Below, piece after piece: positions 26,401 to 37,132 of a stretch of DNA of 64,000 bases. A program made the position numbers and the translations under genes. Position 1 is the first letter of the stretch. Each line of letters begins with the position of its first letter. The notes under the pieces are model-generated. The model did not search any database. It was given only the letters and a program-made list of their open reading frames with translations, and was not told where the DNA came from. The DNA is from Oenanthe sinensis (lineage: Eukaryota; Streptophyta; Magnoliopsida; Apiales; Apiaceae), in NCBI GenBank assembly GCA_028671895.1, contig CM053813.1, positions 8,246,001-8,310,000 on the forward strand. Reading direction: 5' to 3'.

Positions 26401-29222
26401 TCCTAAATATTTTGAAAATTAAGAATTTGACACTTGGATTCACACCCTGTTCCATCACCTATACGGGTAACGTGGGTACTTTAGATAAGATCCTTCTTGT
26501 GCTTATTATAGATAAAAAAGAATATAATGTTCCATATATAACATTGCTTTATTTCCAAATTAGATACTTCTACAAATTCTGAATTGTCACAACGTTTTGT
26601 TTGATCTGAATGTATAGGGAGTCAAGAGTGACGTGAGGACAAGCTCCGGTATGTTTTTGAACTCCAAGGAAAAGAAATATCCAATGATACAGGTAATACT
26701 TACAAGTGTTCCTCTAATATTTTATTACTGTTTTCTACTTATAAGCATCTGTGCGTGTTTACAGAAGCCTCATAGCCTAATCCTGTCACCCCCTCCCCCC
26801 ACCCACTGCCCAATTTATTCTACATGTTTCTCCTCATCTGGAAGTCAAAAATTCAGCTTATCATTTTCATCTATAAAAATCTTAAGATTTCATCCTTTGC
26901 AATTTTTTCTTTATGGATGGTTTAGGCGATCGAAAAACGAATTTCTGTCTACTCTCAAATACCAATTGAAAATGGAGAGCTTATTCAAGTGTTACGGTGG
27001 GTATCTGAATGGTTTGTTTGTTTAATGTTTTTAATAAAAGAGAAGACTAATGTTTTTCAGTATTACAATACTAACATCTGCAGAAGCACAGGTATGAAAA
27101 AAATCAATTCTACAAACCCCATCATGACTACTTCTCCGATACGGTTAGTTCTTTGATACCTCATGACTATTTGATATACTACATTGTGTTATTAATGACA
27201 GGAGCTATTTGTATTAACATATTCATTTTCTTTTAGCTCTTTCTCTATTTATGTGCTTTTACTTGCAGTTTAACTTGAAGCGTGGAGGTCAAAGAGTTGC
27301 AACAATGCTTATGTATTTAACTGATAATGTTGAAGGGGGAGAGACATTTTTTCCGCTGGTAAATTCGAATCTAAGAGCCCAACCTTTTTGTTTCTACATC
27401 AAATTAAAGTACCATAGTTATCGTAGAGTACCACATGAAATTAAAGCAACCATATTTTATCTAGTTATCTACCATAAGTCAACACCTCAGAAAGTAATTA
27501 CTAAGTTCTGTTTTTGTAACCCATGGAGAAAAATATACACTTGTCTTTATTTATTCCCAGTTATACAGGCTCTGCCACGAGACGCCACATGGCACTTGAT
27601 GTTGTAAACCCTTCTGAGTGTTTAGGTCCAATATCGGAAGTAATATGGTGCTTGATAATTATGTTTGAACATCCTACTTGCTGACTTTGTTAATTACGTT
27701 TTGTGCTCTTATTTTGTGATATGGTATTACTTAATGTATCTTAAGACGTACAGTTATGCTTGCTTAGATTACTATGACAGTATGCACCAGTTCTTTTGAA
27801 TAGTCATACATCTCAAAGGAATAATAAGCCTTCCATCTATCATTGACATTTGGGAACAACTTACTTGTGGAGTTTTTAATGAAGGATTATAATTGACATT
27901 TGGGAACAACTTACTTGTGGAGTTTTTAATGAAGGATTATAGAGCCTTGTTCTTTTGTAAACGAAACTTTGATGTAACAGCAACTTTAACTTATGATGTA
28001 GAAGGAAGTCCAAATTCTAGTGGCAAATAAACTTATTAGACGACTGTTTTCAAAACCACGTATGCACAGGGTTCTTAATTGGATGCCCACAGAGTAGGTG
28101 CCGATGTTCATTGTTCTTTCCATTGACGAATTTAGTATAGTCTTCATAAATCTGAATCTGAACTGTGCCCGCCTTCATAACTTAGGAAAATTTAAATCGC
28201 CGTGTAGATGAAAATGTTGGATTTAATATTTCTTGGATATGTTTATGAGTCTCACAAAGCATTTGCTGCATGAATAAGTGTATATTTAGCTAAACGCATC
28301 ATCTATATATATTAGTCGTATATATGTTTCTTTGCATAATCTTTTTATTGACGAAAGCTCTAAGTGATGGCAGGCTGGTTCGGGAGAGTGCAGCTGTGGA
28401 GGGAAAATGGTTAAAGGAATGTGTGTTAAACCTAATAAAGGAGATGCGGTGCTTTTCTGGAGCATGGTATTTTTTTGCTGGAAAACTACTTAATCACTAA
28501 ACAAATTATTTTAATTCATTGAACTCTTATTAATTGACCGTTGGCAGTATGCCAGCATCTAGTATAACTAATCTTTATAAACAGCGAAATTTCCTGCTTT
28601 TCTGCTACGAATTTCTGAAAGTTTCGTTGTTGGTTCTGGTACAATTGGTGTAGCAAGGCTTTCCTTATTCATAAAAAGGATCATATTAATTGAAAAATAA
28701 ACCATGAAGGCATGAACTTCGTCAATTATAAATCTAAATCATGAAGCATTGATTGGTTACTCCCATAAGCAATGTCAAGGAACTGGCATTCTTTTCTTTA
28801 AATAAAAGTTTCTTGAAAGCAAGTGTGTTTGTCGTTCATTAAATGATTCTACTTACTGAAGTATCTCAAAAATTATAATATGCTTCGCTCAGTAAAATTA
28901 CATATGGATTAACTATGATGTTACTGACCCATGTATATATGCATGTCAGTGTATCTGTTTAGAGACATTTTCTATACCTCTAACATCATTCTTTACATAC
29001 TTGTTTTCCTCTTGTTTAAAAAACAAATAGATGGAAAAGCATTCTCCTTTTTGAAGTAATCATTTTACTTAAGCATGTCAAGCACTGAAATTGGCTCTTC
29101 TTCTATTTTTACAGGGACTAGATGGTCAATCGGATCCAAATAGCATACATGGTGGCTGTGAGGTTTTGGCAGGTGAAAAGTGGTCAGCTACAAAATGGAT
29201 GAGGCAGCGATCGACATCCTAG
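17436..29222 (+). CDS. P4H1: Prolyl 4-hydroxylase, 12 exons
   Basis: Exons: 17,436-17,502; 18,164-18,211; 20,007-20,075; 20,496-20,548; 22,095-22,160; 23,740-23,814; 26,618-26,692; 26,926-26,996; 27,092-27,143; 27,269-27,358; 28,374-28,466; 29,115-29,222. All introns are GT-AG, and the joined frame has 288 codons plus TAG, matching the roughly 283 residues of Arabidopsis P4H1 (At2g43080), whose sequence it follows end to end. The enzyme uses Fe(II), 2-oxoglutarate and O2 to hydroxylate prolines in extensin- and arabinogalactan-type cell-wall proteins in the ER/Golgi. A short N-terminal hydrophobic stretch (about residues 8-32) suggests a type II signal anchor. The iron ligands H185 and D187 (PHHDYF) and H265 (SIHGGC) and the 2-oxoglutarate lysine K275 (GEKWSATKW) are all present. 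No break is seen, so the gene is probably functional. The introns are swollen by transposon DNA; the hAT element abuts its promoter. Confidence 0.95.
18300..19290 (-). mobile_element. Copia 3' end fragment in P4H1 intron 2
   Basis: On the minus strand 19,260-18,890 encodes the end of a copia RNase H: VSRSSAEAEYRAIA, LFCDSQAAIHIA.NP.FHEHSKHI and KFQLADLFTKAL. A purine tract (reverse complement of ACTCCCCCTCAAG, 18,484-18,496) then leads into a short LTR reaching to about 18,300. Short LTR, purine tract and RNase H type suggest the Ale/Retrofit or Ivana group; this is an inference. A 21-bp tandem duplication (18,938-18,979) repeats the LFTKAL.. heptapeptide. The fragment is split by a TIR-bearing insert at about 18,600-18,885. 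Confidence 0.7.
18600..18885. mobile_element. TIR-bearing insert inside the copia fragment
   Basis: The left end TACAAAAATGATAATTTTTG...GGCCAAAAATA-like sequence (about 18,603-18,645) is matched in inverted form by about 18,838-18,880 (TACAAAAATGACAACTTTT when reversed). Between them the word ATGCGTATC/GGGTGTCC recurs. The target duplication is not obvious. It looks like a small non-autonomous DNA element or foldback repeat; the superfamily cannot be set by eye. Confidence 0.45.
20231..20400. repeat. Diverged 110-bp duplication in P4H1 intron 3
   Basis: The block around CTCCAACTGTATTATGTCC (from 20,231) recurs from 20,341 with a few changes, including the downstream GTATGACT word. It is a tandem duplication with no coding role. 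Confidence 0.65.
21332..21455. repeat. 62-bp tandem duplication in P4H1 intron 4
   Basis: ACTACCTCTGGGAA begins both units (21,332 and 21,394). The units share order and length with about ten differences. Apart from this, intron 4 (20,549-22,094) shows nothing recognisable. Confidence 0.75.
22479..22494. repeat. Run of 16 guanines in P4H1 intron 5
   Basis: An uninterrupted G16 tract on the sense strand. The length may be inaccurate because homopolymers are error-prone in sequencing. The rest of intron 5 (22,161-23,739) holds no recognisable feature. Confidence 0.7.
25660..25860 (+). mobile_element. Candidate SINE in P4H1 intron 6
   Basis: TAGCCTAGTGGC (25,681-25,692) resembles a polymerase III A box, and CGTTTGAGTCT (25,723-25,733) a B box, spaced as in tRNA-derived SINEs. 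An A-rich stretch with AAAG words follows near 25,800-25,825. Target duplications were not found. The remainder of intron 6 (23,815-26,617) is AT-rich and unassigned. Confidence 0.4.
27842..27941. repeat. Perfect 50-bp tandem duplication in P4H1 intron 10
   Basis: The unit starting ATTGACATTTGGGAACAAC at 27,842 is repeated without a difference from 27,892 to 27,941, so the duplication is recent. Confidence 0.9.
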
Positions 29223-30003
29223 TTTTACAAAGTTCTTACTGTACTTGTAGATTTATCTACTTGGCTTAATATATACACAACTTGTTAGCCTAGAATTGGT
29301 ATCATACATAGATGGAAAAAAACAGTTTATGTTGATAAATTAGACAAAGGAAGTATCTCAAAAGAACAAACTTACAGTTTACGTCATCGCAATAGAGGTT
29401 TGACTGTTAGTGATACAACGTGCAACATTGAAATATACTAAAAATTCGACATATCAATTTTTTTATTTTTTTTTGGTGTGAGGAGAAAAACTGTAGTGGT
29501 TCATGTGCCTGATAGTCTACTGAAGTTTATGTAAATTGTAGCATGCAGTAAATGTGCATTTGAGCATTTGTTATAAAGGGTTTGTACAAAGAATAACATT
29601 GTTCATTTCAGTCATAAGGAAAAACGTAGCAAATCGAAATATTTTATATAATAGTTAAAAAGCGATCTTAAGACTTCGAACATGATTGGTATATAAATCA
29701 TTATGTGGTCTTTAATTTCAGTTCTGTAATAGTGATTATTCAATTAGTGCAAATACATTTTGTAAACTAGAGTATGTAATATATGTAAAAGCAAGAGGAC
29801 TACGATAACTGAATTTTGAATTTGAGATATTTTGGAAGTTTTTCGAGCAATCCACACGGGATCTCGACCAGACATTTAGTGGAGATACCAATTTTTATAG
29901 TCTAAATTTGCATTCAACTAATTTAGGAGTGCTCTCCATCTCAAGAGTTGTCCATTTTTAAGTGAGCCCTAGATATGGGGCGATTGCTAGCCTAGATAAG
30001 GAG
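29223..30003. other. P4H1 3' UTR and spacer
   Basis: AT-rich sequence following the P4H1 stop. No canonical AATAAA stands out within the first 200 bases; AATATA at about 29,269 could serve as a polyadenylation element. I see no other gene before the LINE tail at 30,004. Confidence 0.4.
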
Positions 30004-30570
30004 TTTTTTTTTTTATAAAATTAATGTACTTGCATTAATTAAATTTTGTCAAAGACATCATATCAGGAGCATTCTAAACCCACCTCTCCGAGTTTCACAT
30101 AGAACGAGAAGCTCTCGCTAACGAATAAGTTACACAATTTGCAGATCTATGAATATACTTGACTAGCATATGATCGAAGTGCTTAAAATACTCAACACAA
30201 TTTTCTACAATAGTGTGAAAATATGATCTTCTTTGAACCCCATTACATGCATCAGCAAGTATCTTGGCATCTGTTTCGAAAATGCAATTTCTAAATCCGA
30301 GCAATTTTGTCCAAGATAGAGCCTCAACCTCTCCATCTAGCTTGTAAAAGCCTCCCGTCAGTGTCTCTAATAACACCTCCAAGACCCACACAATTTTGCT
30401 GCATTCCAATGTCTGATACTTGAATTTACAACCGGTTGACACTTACTTATTTCTTGCTGAGCTTGCATCCAATCCCTTAACAAGTTTATAGTAACTGCTT
30501 TAACTCCAAATACTAACATATTAATTCGATCCCAAACCCACTTCTTACGACATTTCCTTACCTTTCAATT
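30004..30570 (-). mobile_element. 5'-truncated LINE with RNase H-like domain
   Basis: On the minus strand 30,570-30,440 reads WVWDRINMLVFG...NLLRDWMQAQQ, and 30,442-30,095 encodes a plant LINE-type RNase H domain (GFYKLDGEVEALSWTKLLGF, FETDAKILADACNGV, VKYIHRSANCVTYSLAR). About 90 bp of 3' UTR follow, ending in an A tail seen as T11 at 30,004-30,014. The upstream endonuclease and RT are absent, as usual for truncated LINE copies. The frame breaks between the two coding parts. Target duplications were not recognised. Confidence 0.75.
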
Positions 30571-30574
30571 TAAT

Positions 30575-30750
30575 CTAGTCGCTTGTTTCTTGTTTCTTAT
30601 ACTTCCTTGAATAGTCGTTAATAGTGTGTTCAACTCAAGTATGTGGTGTGAGTATTAAGATCAATAATCATAAGTGGTATCAGATCACAGATCCGGAGGA
30701 ATCCATGAAAGAGATGGTATCGATTGTTGTGGAAATAGCGATGAAGTCCA
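30575..30750 (+). mobile_element. Possible LTR end with primer binding site
   Basis: TGGTATCAGATC at 30,675-30,686 differs by one base from the initiator-Met primer site and follows sequence that could be an LTR end. Short ATG-containing sequence comes after it. The copia LTR starting at 30,751 would then have landed in this older fragment. Weak evidence. Confidence 0.3.
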
Positions 30751-31249
30751 TGTTGGGTATAATTTAAACTACACAGCAATAATATGACAGTTATATAAAT
30801 AATTAATAAGAACAGACACATTAAACTAATTAACAAAACAAAGCACGAAGGTCGAAACAAGCTATATAAATCAATAACTGCAAGATGTCTTGATCGTTCT
30901 TGAAGAGATTATTTCCCCACTACGCTGTGTTGAGTTGCAGCAATATCACTTCCAGGATAAAACACCACAGAGTACTTCGTCCACAGAAAACCTATGTATA
31001 AACTGTATGAATATGTGTGTGGGAGATATAGAATATAACTGCTAGGGTTTTCTCAGACTTATATCAAAACTTGTCTCACCATCACTTCTCCCTCTTTTAT
31101 CTCCAACGTTTTTCTGTATATATAATACAATAAAACGTAACAGCAGATAAAACATTAATTAAAATAATTATTCTGACTTAAAGTGCCTTTAATAGAATAT
31201 CTTTCAGAATCAACAAAATTTGTAATAGCCATAAGAGTTTAGCTAAATT

Positions 31250-31425
31250 CTGTCCATCAGAGTTTATAGACTCTGACCACCAGAATTTCGATAAGAGTTT
31301 ATAAACTCTGACCATCAGAATTCCCATCAGAGTTTGTTAAACTCTGACCTGACCATCAGAGTTTGTTAAACTCTGATGGACTATCTGATGAACTAGTCCA
31401 TCCGAGTTTATTAATAAACTCTGAT
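31250..31425. repeat. Array of CAGAGTTT..AAACTCTG palindromes
   Basis: About five inverted-repeat units with arms like CAGAGTTTRT and TAAACTCTG, some immediately followed by ACC or ATGG. The same palindrome forms the leader arrays of the two Angela elements (37,318-37,580 and 54,427-54,640). Confidence 0.8.
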
Positions 31426-31509
31426 CCATCTCAAGTCACAGAATATACATACTCTGACAGTAACTTTGACCCAGCTCAAGTCATAGAATATACATACTCT
31501 GACAGTAAT
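31426..31509. repeat. 45-bp tandem repeat split by the SIRE-like element
   Basis: Unit CCAGCTCAAGTCACAGAATA... (45 bp): the first copy is 31,426-31,470. The second starts at 31,471 and is cut at 31,509 by the insertion, resuming at 61,131-61,136. A third follows at 61,137-61,181. Confidence 0.85.
31505..31509. repeat. Target duplication GTAAT, left
   Basis: GTAAT directly before TGTTATTCGCC. The identical copy is at 61,126-61,130 after CCTAACA. Five bases is the usual copia target duplication. Confidence 0.9.
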
Positions 31510-32703
31510 TGTTATTCGCCCTTAAGTACACTAAGTTTGGAGAAGGGGGGGGGGGTTGAATACAAACTTAAGAATTAATTCAACTTCTTGCGGAAATAAG
31601 TTTGTACAAAGAGAGTGTTTAATTAAGATTGATGTAACTAAGAACTGGATAACTAAAGTGTTGAAAACAGAAACAACAAGATTAAAAATTACTAGTGGAT
31701 TGTTTTTCCACTAGTGAGTTTTTGCTTTCAATTGATCTTAGTAAAAATACTAAGCTGCGTACAAAGTTGAATGTAGAACTTAGAAAAGCATTACAAGTTC
31801 TGCCTGATTTTCTACTTTGCTTTTCTTGAGTTCTTCTAAAACTTCTTACTTCTTTGCTACTGTGTTTTTGCTTTTTATATACAAAAACTACTACTCTAGT
31901 TTTCTATCGACTGATAACAATATAATATTACAATTTATACTGTTTACATAAAAATAGAAACTAGCTTCTTTTCACAGCCTTCCTTGTAGAACTAACTAGC
32001 TCTGGAAGTGTCTTTGTCTTAAGATATTCCTTGGATGCTGTGTTGCCTTGAAAGTCTTCACAATCCTGACAGGACTGTCTTCCAATGATTCAGTTTCTGC
32101 ACTGTTCCCGTAATTTCTGGCTTTAGCTAAATAGGGAAACTTTAATCAACTGATAAATGCTGTTAAGCTTATCAGTTGATTCACCTTTGCTTATCCATCG
32201 ATGGATAGGATATCTGTTGATCAGTTGATGTGTCGATAGATAATTGAGTTATCCATCGACTCCTTATCCATTGATGGTTCTTTATCCGTTGACTGTAATT
32301 ATCCATTGATGACTTGTATCAGTTGATAGCTTTCATCCGTTGAGTAGTGTCTTCATCCATCGACTTCAACATCAGTTGATCACTTCACTTGTGAGAATTC
32401 TGACTTAGAATATTTACAATTGATCAGCCATTCTTCACATCTGTTGAGAAGCTAGAAATTGAAGTCAATAACATAAGTTGACTACATCATTGCATCCATC
32501 GAGGTAATACAATCAATTGATAGTGAAACATAAATCAATGCTACAATCCAGTTTATCAGTTGATAAACAAGTTTCAACTGATAACTGGTTTCCTAGTCAA
32601 TGGATATTTATAAGTCATATCCATTGATCAGTTACAAAATAATTTTGAGTCCCTATTGAAATTCTAAGTAATTTGTTATCATCAAAACTCATAATTCCTA
32701 ACA
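31510..32703 (-). repeat. 3' LTR of the SIRE-like element
   Basis: 1,194 bp from TGTTATTCGCC to ATTCCTAACA. It contains an 11-base G run (31,547 area) where the partner LTR has six, which accounts for the 5-bp length difference. From about 32,130 to 32,640 some twenty copies of short words related to ATCCATCGATGGAT and ATCAGTTGAT occur on either strand. Confidence 0.9.
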
Positions 32704-32714
32704 ATCTTCCCCTA
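32704..32714 (-). promoter_or_regulatory. Polypurine tract of the SIRE-like element
   Basis: Minus-strand TAGGGGAAGAT abuts the 3' LTR start; it would prime plus-strand DNA synthesis. Confidence 0.8.
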
Positions 32715-35089
32715 TTTATGAATATGTAAAATATGCATAAATTTTCTATTGATGATAACAAAACTCCTGAACATTTTCATTCTTAGCAAGAATTACAATA
32801 TTGATAAGTAAAGTTTGAGACAGAGTAATCAGATACCAGACAGGGATGGATTCTGATAATTTTGATGATTGAGGTTGAATCTCCTATCTTCTCCTTCTTC
32901 CCCTTGACTCATTCATCTTGTCTTCATTCTCCTTCATCTTCCTGTAGAGGGTTCCCTTCAATATCTTCTCATCTTCAATCCTGTAGTCCAATTGACTTGC
33001 CAGATGATTTAATTCCAGATTGGGCAGTTTGTCTATTTCTTTACAAATATCAATGCATTTTTCTCTGCCTTCCCTGTCCTTATATATCATCAAGTAGAAG
33101 GGCTCATGAAGCACTTTTCTTCCTTCAGGATTCCAGATCTTTATTCTGTCATCCCTTTCTTCTTGAACAGGTGCCTCCCTTATCTTCTTCATTCTTTCAA
33201 GGATGGCCTTTCCTAGCTCTTCAGTTAGATAATACTTCCTGTTGAGCATAGTGTAGATTTTCCTTAAGATGCCATATCCTTGATCCAATACTTGGTTGAA
33301 TGTGAAGGTTGAGTGTGATCCATCTTCATACTCAATGTGAAGAAGATCAACATCTTTCTTCCTTTGTCCTTTTGCTGCAATCATTCCCTCAACTTTGATT
33401 GGCACAAAGTTTTCAGATTTGTGTTTGAACACCTCTATTTCTTTGGCTTGATTACTCCCAGAAGCTTGACCTTCAGTCTTGACTTGTTTTGGCTTCTTCT
33501 CCTTGTCTTCTTTGTCTTCAACTAATGGTCTTTTAACTCCAGATGATTTTGGTGCATCTTTGGGCTTGTTTGCTCTTTGCTTCATCCTTGGCCTCCTTTC
33601 ACCTTCTTTTCTTCTGGCTTCTCTTATTAGCCTATCCTCTTCATCATATTCCCTTTGCAATTGAATGGCTAATTCTTCTTGGGATTTTTCTTGTTGCTCC
33701 CGTTCTCTTATGCCAACTACTATGGCTTTGCTCAACAATTTTTCACTTTCCCCTCCACCTGTGACAGCTTTCTTTTTATCATCTTCAATTAGCTTTCCCT
33801 TTCCTTTCCTGTCACCAGGTTGTGAGCAACTGGAACTTGTTTCCTTGAATTTGCTAGCAATTGCATCAAATTTCCTTACTATGTCTTGAGCCAACTCCTT
33901 CTTGGGATCTGTAGACTTTGCCACCACAGCTTCAGTACCACTTGCTTTCTCCAATGCATCAGCTTCTTGCTTCTCCCCCTTTTTGTTATCAGCAACTGGC
34001 ACTTGTGCTACTGACTGAGAGAGTATGGGAGTCTCTAAGAGTTTACCCAGAAGATTGATTTGAGTGACTTGATTCTTCAAAATTTGCTGCATGTTGAGTT
34101 CCATGGAGGCTACTCTTTTCTCCAATTCCATTACCTTGTCCTTGGCTGAAAACTCAGTGTCCAACCTTTGCTTAATTCTAGTCAGCATTGTGAGGCTGAG
34201 TCTAGAGTCAATGGTGGTGTCAAAATGCATCCTTGAGCTGTCAATGTCTTCTCTTATTTTCTTCAATTCATACTTGGAGCTTGTGACATGCATTTTCTGG
34301 ATCTTCAAATTATCCCTGTAAAAGTTCAGAATTCTCCTTTGCAGGGGATCCACTACATCTACTTCATCCATTGACCTTCTGTAAAGAGAAATGATGGCCC
34401 TTTCTGTTTCAGCCAAATTAGTTTCATCACTTGCCACTTGTGGATCTAGAAGTTCATCATCAGAATTATCATCAAAATCTTCAGGATTCATGTGGGATAT
34501 ATCATCAGGTTGACTGGCCAAAAACTCTTTCCCACTCCTGAATTGCTCTTCTGTCTGCACTAAACCCAGCATTTGCTCAGCTATTTGATTAGATGTTGCT
34601 GCTAGTTCTTGATAATGAGGATCTTCATGTTGAAAGGTTGAAGCATCAAGATTGACATCAATTTCATCCTCCACCTCCATGTTGACTTCTGCAACTCCTG
34701 TAGGGACTTCATAGTCTACAACTCCCCCTGACTCCAGCCCCAACTCCTGGGTGAGTCCTGCTTCAAACTGCTCAGTTTTAGAAGTTGATGCTTCATGAGA
34801 TGGTGAAATTGGTTTCTCTCTATTCTTTTCTCTCTCACTCTCTTCTCTCTTTTCTTGCATCAGGATCTCATCCTGGATTCTCACCTCTCCCTTACTTTCC
34901 TCTCCTTTTTCATCACCTGCTAAGGTGGGACTCTCTTTTCTCACACCCTCTCATTTTGCCTCCTCAGAAGAATTTGAGGGCCCCTCATTCACACACTCTC
35001 CTTTTGCCAAGGTATGCAAACCTTGCCTCTCACACACCTCACCCACTCCACTCAATCCTAATAGAGTATTGGCCACCTGAAGTGTTTCA

Positions 35090-35290
35090 ATGGATGATTC
35101 ATGAATTGACATTAAGGGATCAATCGATGGATAAAAAGTATCCATCGATGGATGAATATCCGTTGATGGGAGCTCGTCGATGGATGTAAGGATATCCATC
35201 GATGAAAGTGAACTAGTCAATGGATGTTGGAAGTTATCAGTTGATTGCATAATATCCATTGACTGGAGAGAAATTACAGTATTTTCCTGA
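35090..35290. repeat. ATCCATCGATGG words within ORF3
   Basis: About ten copies of words such as ATCCATCGATGG, ATCAATCGATGG and ATCAGTTGATTG fall in 200 bp of coding sequence and generate the SMD/SID/STD tripeptides. They are the same words seen in the LTR. Confidence 0.8.
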
Positions 35291-35551
35291 TCAACCAAGG
35301 TGTTAACCTTATTTGGTGATGCAGGTGAGAGTGTTGGCTCCACCCTGAGTTGCAAAGAGGGTGAATTTGAAACAATGAAGTTGTCAATCAACACTGTTTC
35401 TGAAGAAATAGTTTTTGAGGGAGATTGAGGAGAAGATTCAGATAAAGAATGGGGCTGTGCCTCAGGAAGATTCTGAGACACATCAAAAGAAGAAACTGAA
35501 GGCTCCACCAAATTTTCATTTGGCTTTGCAAGTGTGTGTGTGCCCTGTGCA

Positions 35552-35556
35552 GTATT
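35552..35556. repeat. Target duplication GTATT of Angela-1
   Basis: GTATT precedes the 5' LTR; the identical copy is at 44,603-44,607 after CCCAACA. Confidence 0.92.
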
Positions 35557-37119
35557 TGTTGGTGTAGGTGCCCTAGAGGCAATACAATGTTTATTTTGAT
35601 AAACCTTTATGTCAATTGATTATTCAATAAACGTATTTATTATGACTTTAATTACTGCGATATATTTGTTAGCATAATAAATGTCCTTAGAATCATGATA
35701 CACATTGTATAGTTTAGTACATGACTTGAACTTGAGATTATATAATATATCATATTCTTAAATGTCCCTAGTCGAGTATTATTATTATAGGACAATAATA
35801 ATACATAAATAGACTAGTATGTTGTTTGACTGATAACCACATCTCATTGGTTATAAGTATGGGGATACTAAAGTCAATACATAGGTACATGTAGGAGTAC
35901 ATGATACTGGACAGACCCACAGTGAGATTCTTCATGTTTAATAAAGTCATAAGAAAGACTCACAGTGATAATGGTGTAATAATCCTTTGACTTGAGATCA
36001 TTATATTTCCATACGAGGATTAATATACTTTGACTACATTAAAAATTACCTTTGACCGGGTGATGATAAAAGTGGACATCGGGTATATCATGAGTCGTAT
36101 GAGAAATATGAATGATAGATAAAGGATTTAACCCTCCTATAATTAGGAGAGATATTATTGGCCTCTTGATTGAGTGAGACTATAAAATGCATGGCCGTGC
36201 TCAAATAATGATTTGTTTTCATAGTCTACTCATGGATCAAGTAAACCCGGATTAAATGTTGAAGAGGATGACTAAATACATGCCTCGAGTTTAATCTATA
36301 ATATATATGGTTAAAGGGATTATATTACACTGAAACATTAATCACGAAAGGTTTTATCGAATCACGATTTAATTATTATTTAATTGGGTAGCAATGATGT
36401 ATTACTAGATACCGCTCATTGTTTATAATTTTATTGGAGAATAAAATTATTGCTAATTAAATAATAGCCTATAGGGTCACACACATAGAGTACTTAAAGG
36501 AATAATTAATTTAAATTATAGATTTAAATTAATTGATGATTATTTGAATTTTATTATATTAATTAAGTGAGACTTGATTAATTGAAATAATATAAATTCG
36601 AATTTGAATTCTGCCATTAATAATTAAGTGTGACTTAGTTATTAATTAAATAATAAAATTCGGTTTTATTATTTAATCATAAACCTACATGGGTTAGGCT
36701 TTGCTGTTATGGGTTGCTGTTATGGGCCTATTAACCAACCATTATAAATAGATAATGTAGGGTTAACAGGTATTAAGTTTTTAAGAATAAAACGAACCCT
36801 AGCAGCAGCAAAGGCAGAGAGAAAAGGCAGAGGCAGAATTCGAAATCATCAAAGGAGGCTAGTACATCCATTCCGTAATCAAGATCGTGAGACGTTCTTG
36901 AAGGTGCTCGTGTGGATACCATAGAGGTGCTTTCGAGAGGAATACACAAGTCGTGAAAGCTAGGATCTCCGTTGAGTTCGTGTAAGTCAAGACCAGACAA
37001 AGGCATGATTCCGTTTCACCATAATCTGTCAATCTTATACATGATCCTGCGTTAGGGTTCTGAAATTTTTCGTTATATTTACGTTTAATCCGCTGCTTTT
37101 TATGCCTCGGAACCCAACA
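35557..37119 (+). repeat. 5' LTR of Angela-1
   Basis: 1,563 bp, TGTTGGTG to CCCAACA. It carries the CCCTAGAGGCAATA block known from barley BARE LTR starts. A TATA-like TATAAATAGATAATG near 36,743 is a candidate promoter, seen in all copies. Confidence 0.9.
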
Positions 37120-37120
37120 A

Positions 37121-37132
37121 TGGCATCAGAGC
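37121..37132 (+). promoter_or_regulatory. Primer binding site of Angela-1
   Basis: TGGCATCAGAGC, one base from the initiator-Met tRNA complement found intact in Angela-2. Confidence 0.85.

Larger units (their letters stand above)
30751..31509 (-). repeat. 3' LTR of the outer copia element, outer part
   Basis: This part begins TGTTGGGTATAATTT, the reverse complement of an LTR end ...ACCCAACA, and runs to the insertion point of the SIRE-like element (TSD GTAAT at 31,505-31,509). The LTR resumes at 61,131 and ends at 61,423, giving about 1,052 bp. It contains hairpin units (31,250-31,425) and a 45-bp tandem repeat. GTCCA at 30,746-30,750 could be its target duplication; the partner is outside the window. 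Confidence 0.7.
32884..35556 (-). pseudogene. ORF3 of the SIRE-like element, C-terminal part
   Basis: This continues, in the same frame across the GTATT target site, the protein that begins at 45,827. One TGA at 34,951-34,953 interrupts it. From the N side it has a Ser/Pro-rich stretch with repeated SMD/SID/STD tripeptides (35,280-35,090), acidic and coiled-coil-like segments (YELKKIREDIDSS.., MELEKRVASMELNMQQIL), a Lys/Arg/Glu-rich low-complexity region, and a more globular end with IKVEGMIAAKGQRKKDVDLL, DGSHSTFTFNQVLDQGYGIL and YKDREGREKCID, finishing in RGRRRR. No signal peptide or membrane segment is visible, so it does not look like an envelope protein although it sits where SIRE elements place one. 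Function unknown. Confidence 0.7.

Noticed and set aside
26340..27607. Plus-strand ORFs at 26,340, 26,633 and 27,251 as separate genes
   Set aside because: They are P4H1 exons 7 to 10 read through into introns.
32862..35189. Plus-strand ORFs opposite ORF3
   Set aside because: Shadows of the charged, low-complexity minus-strand ORF3; no motif on the + strand.
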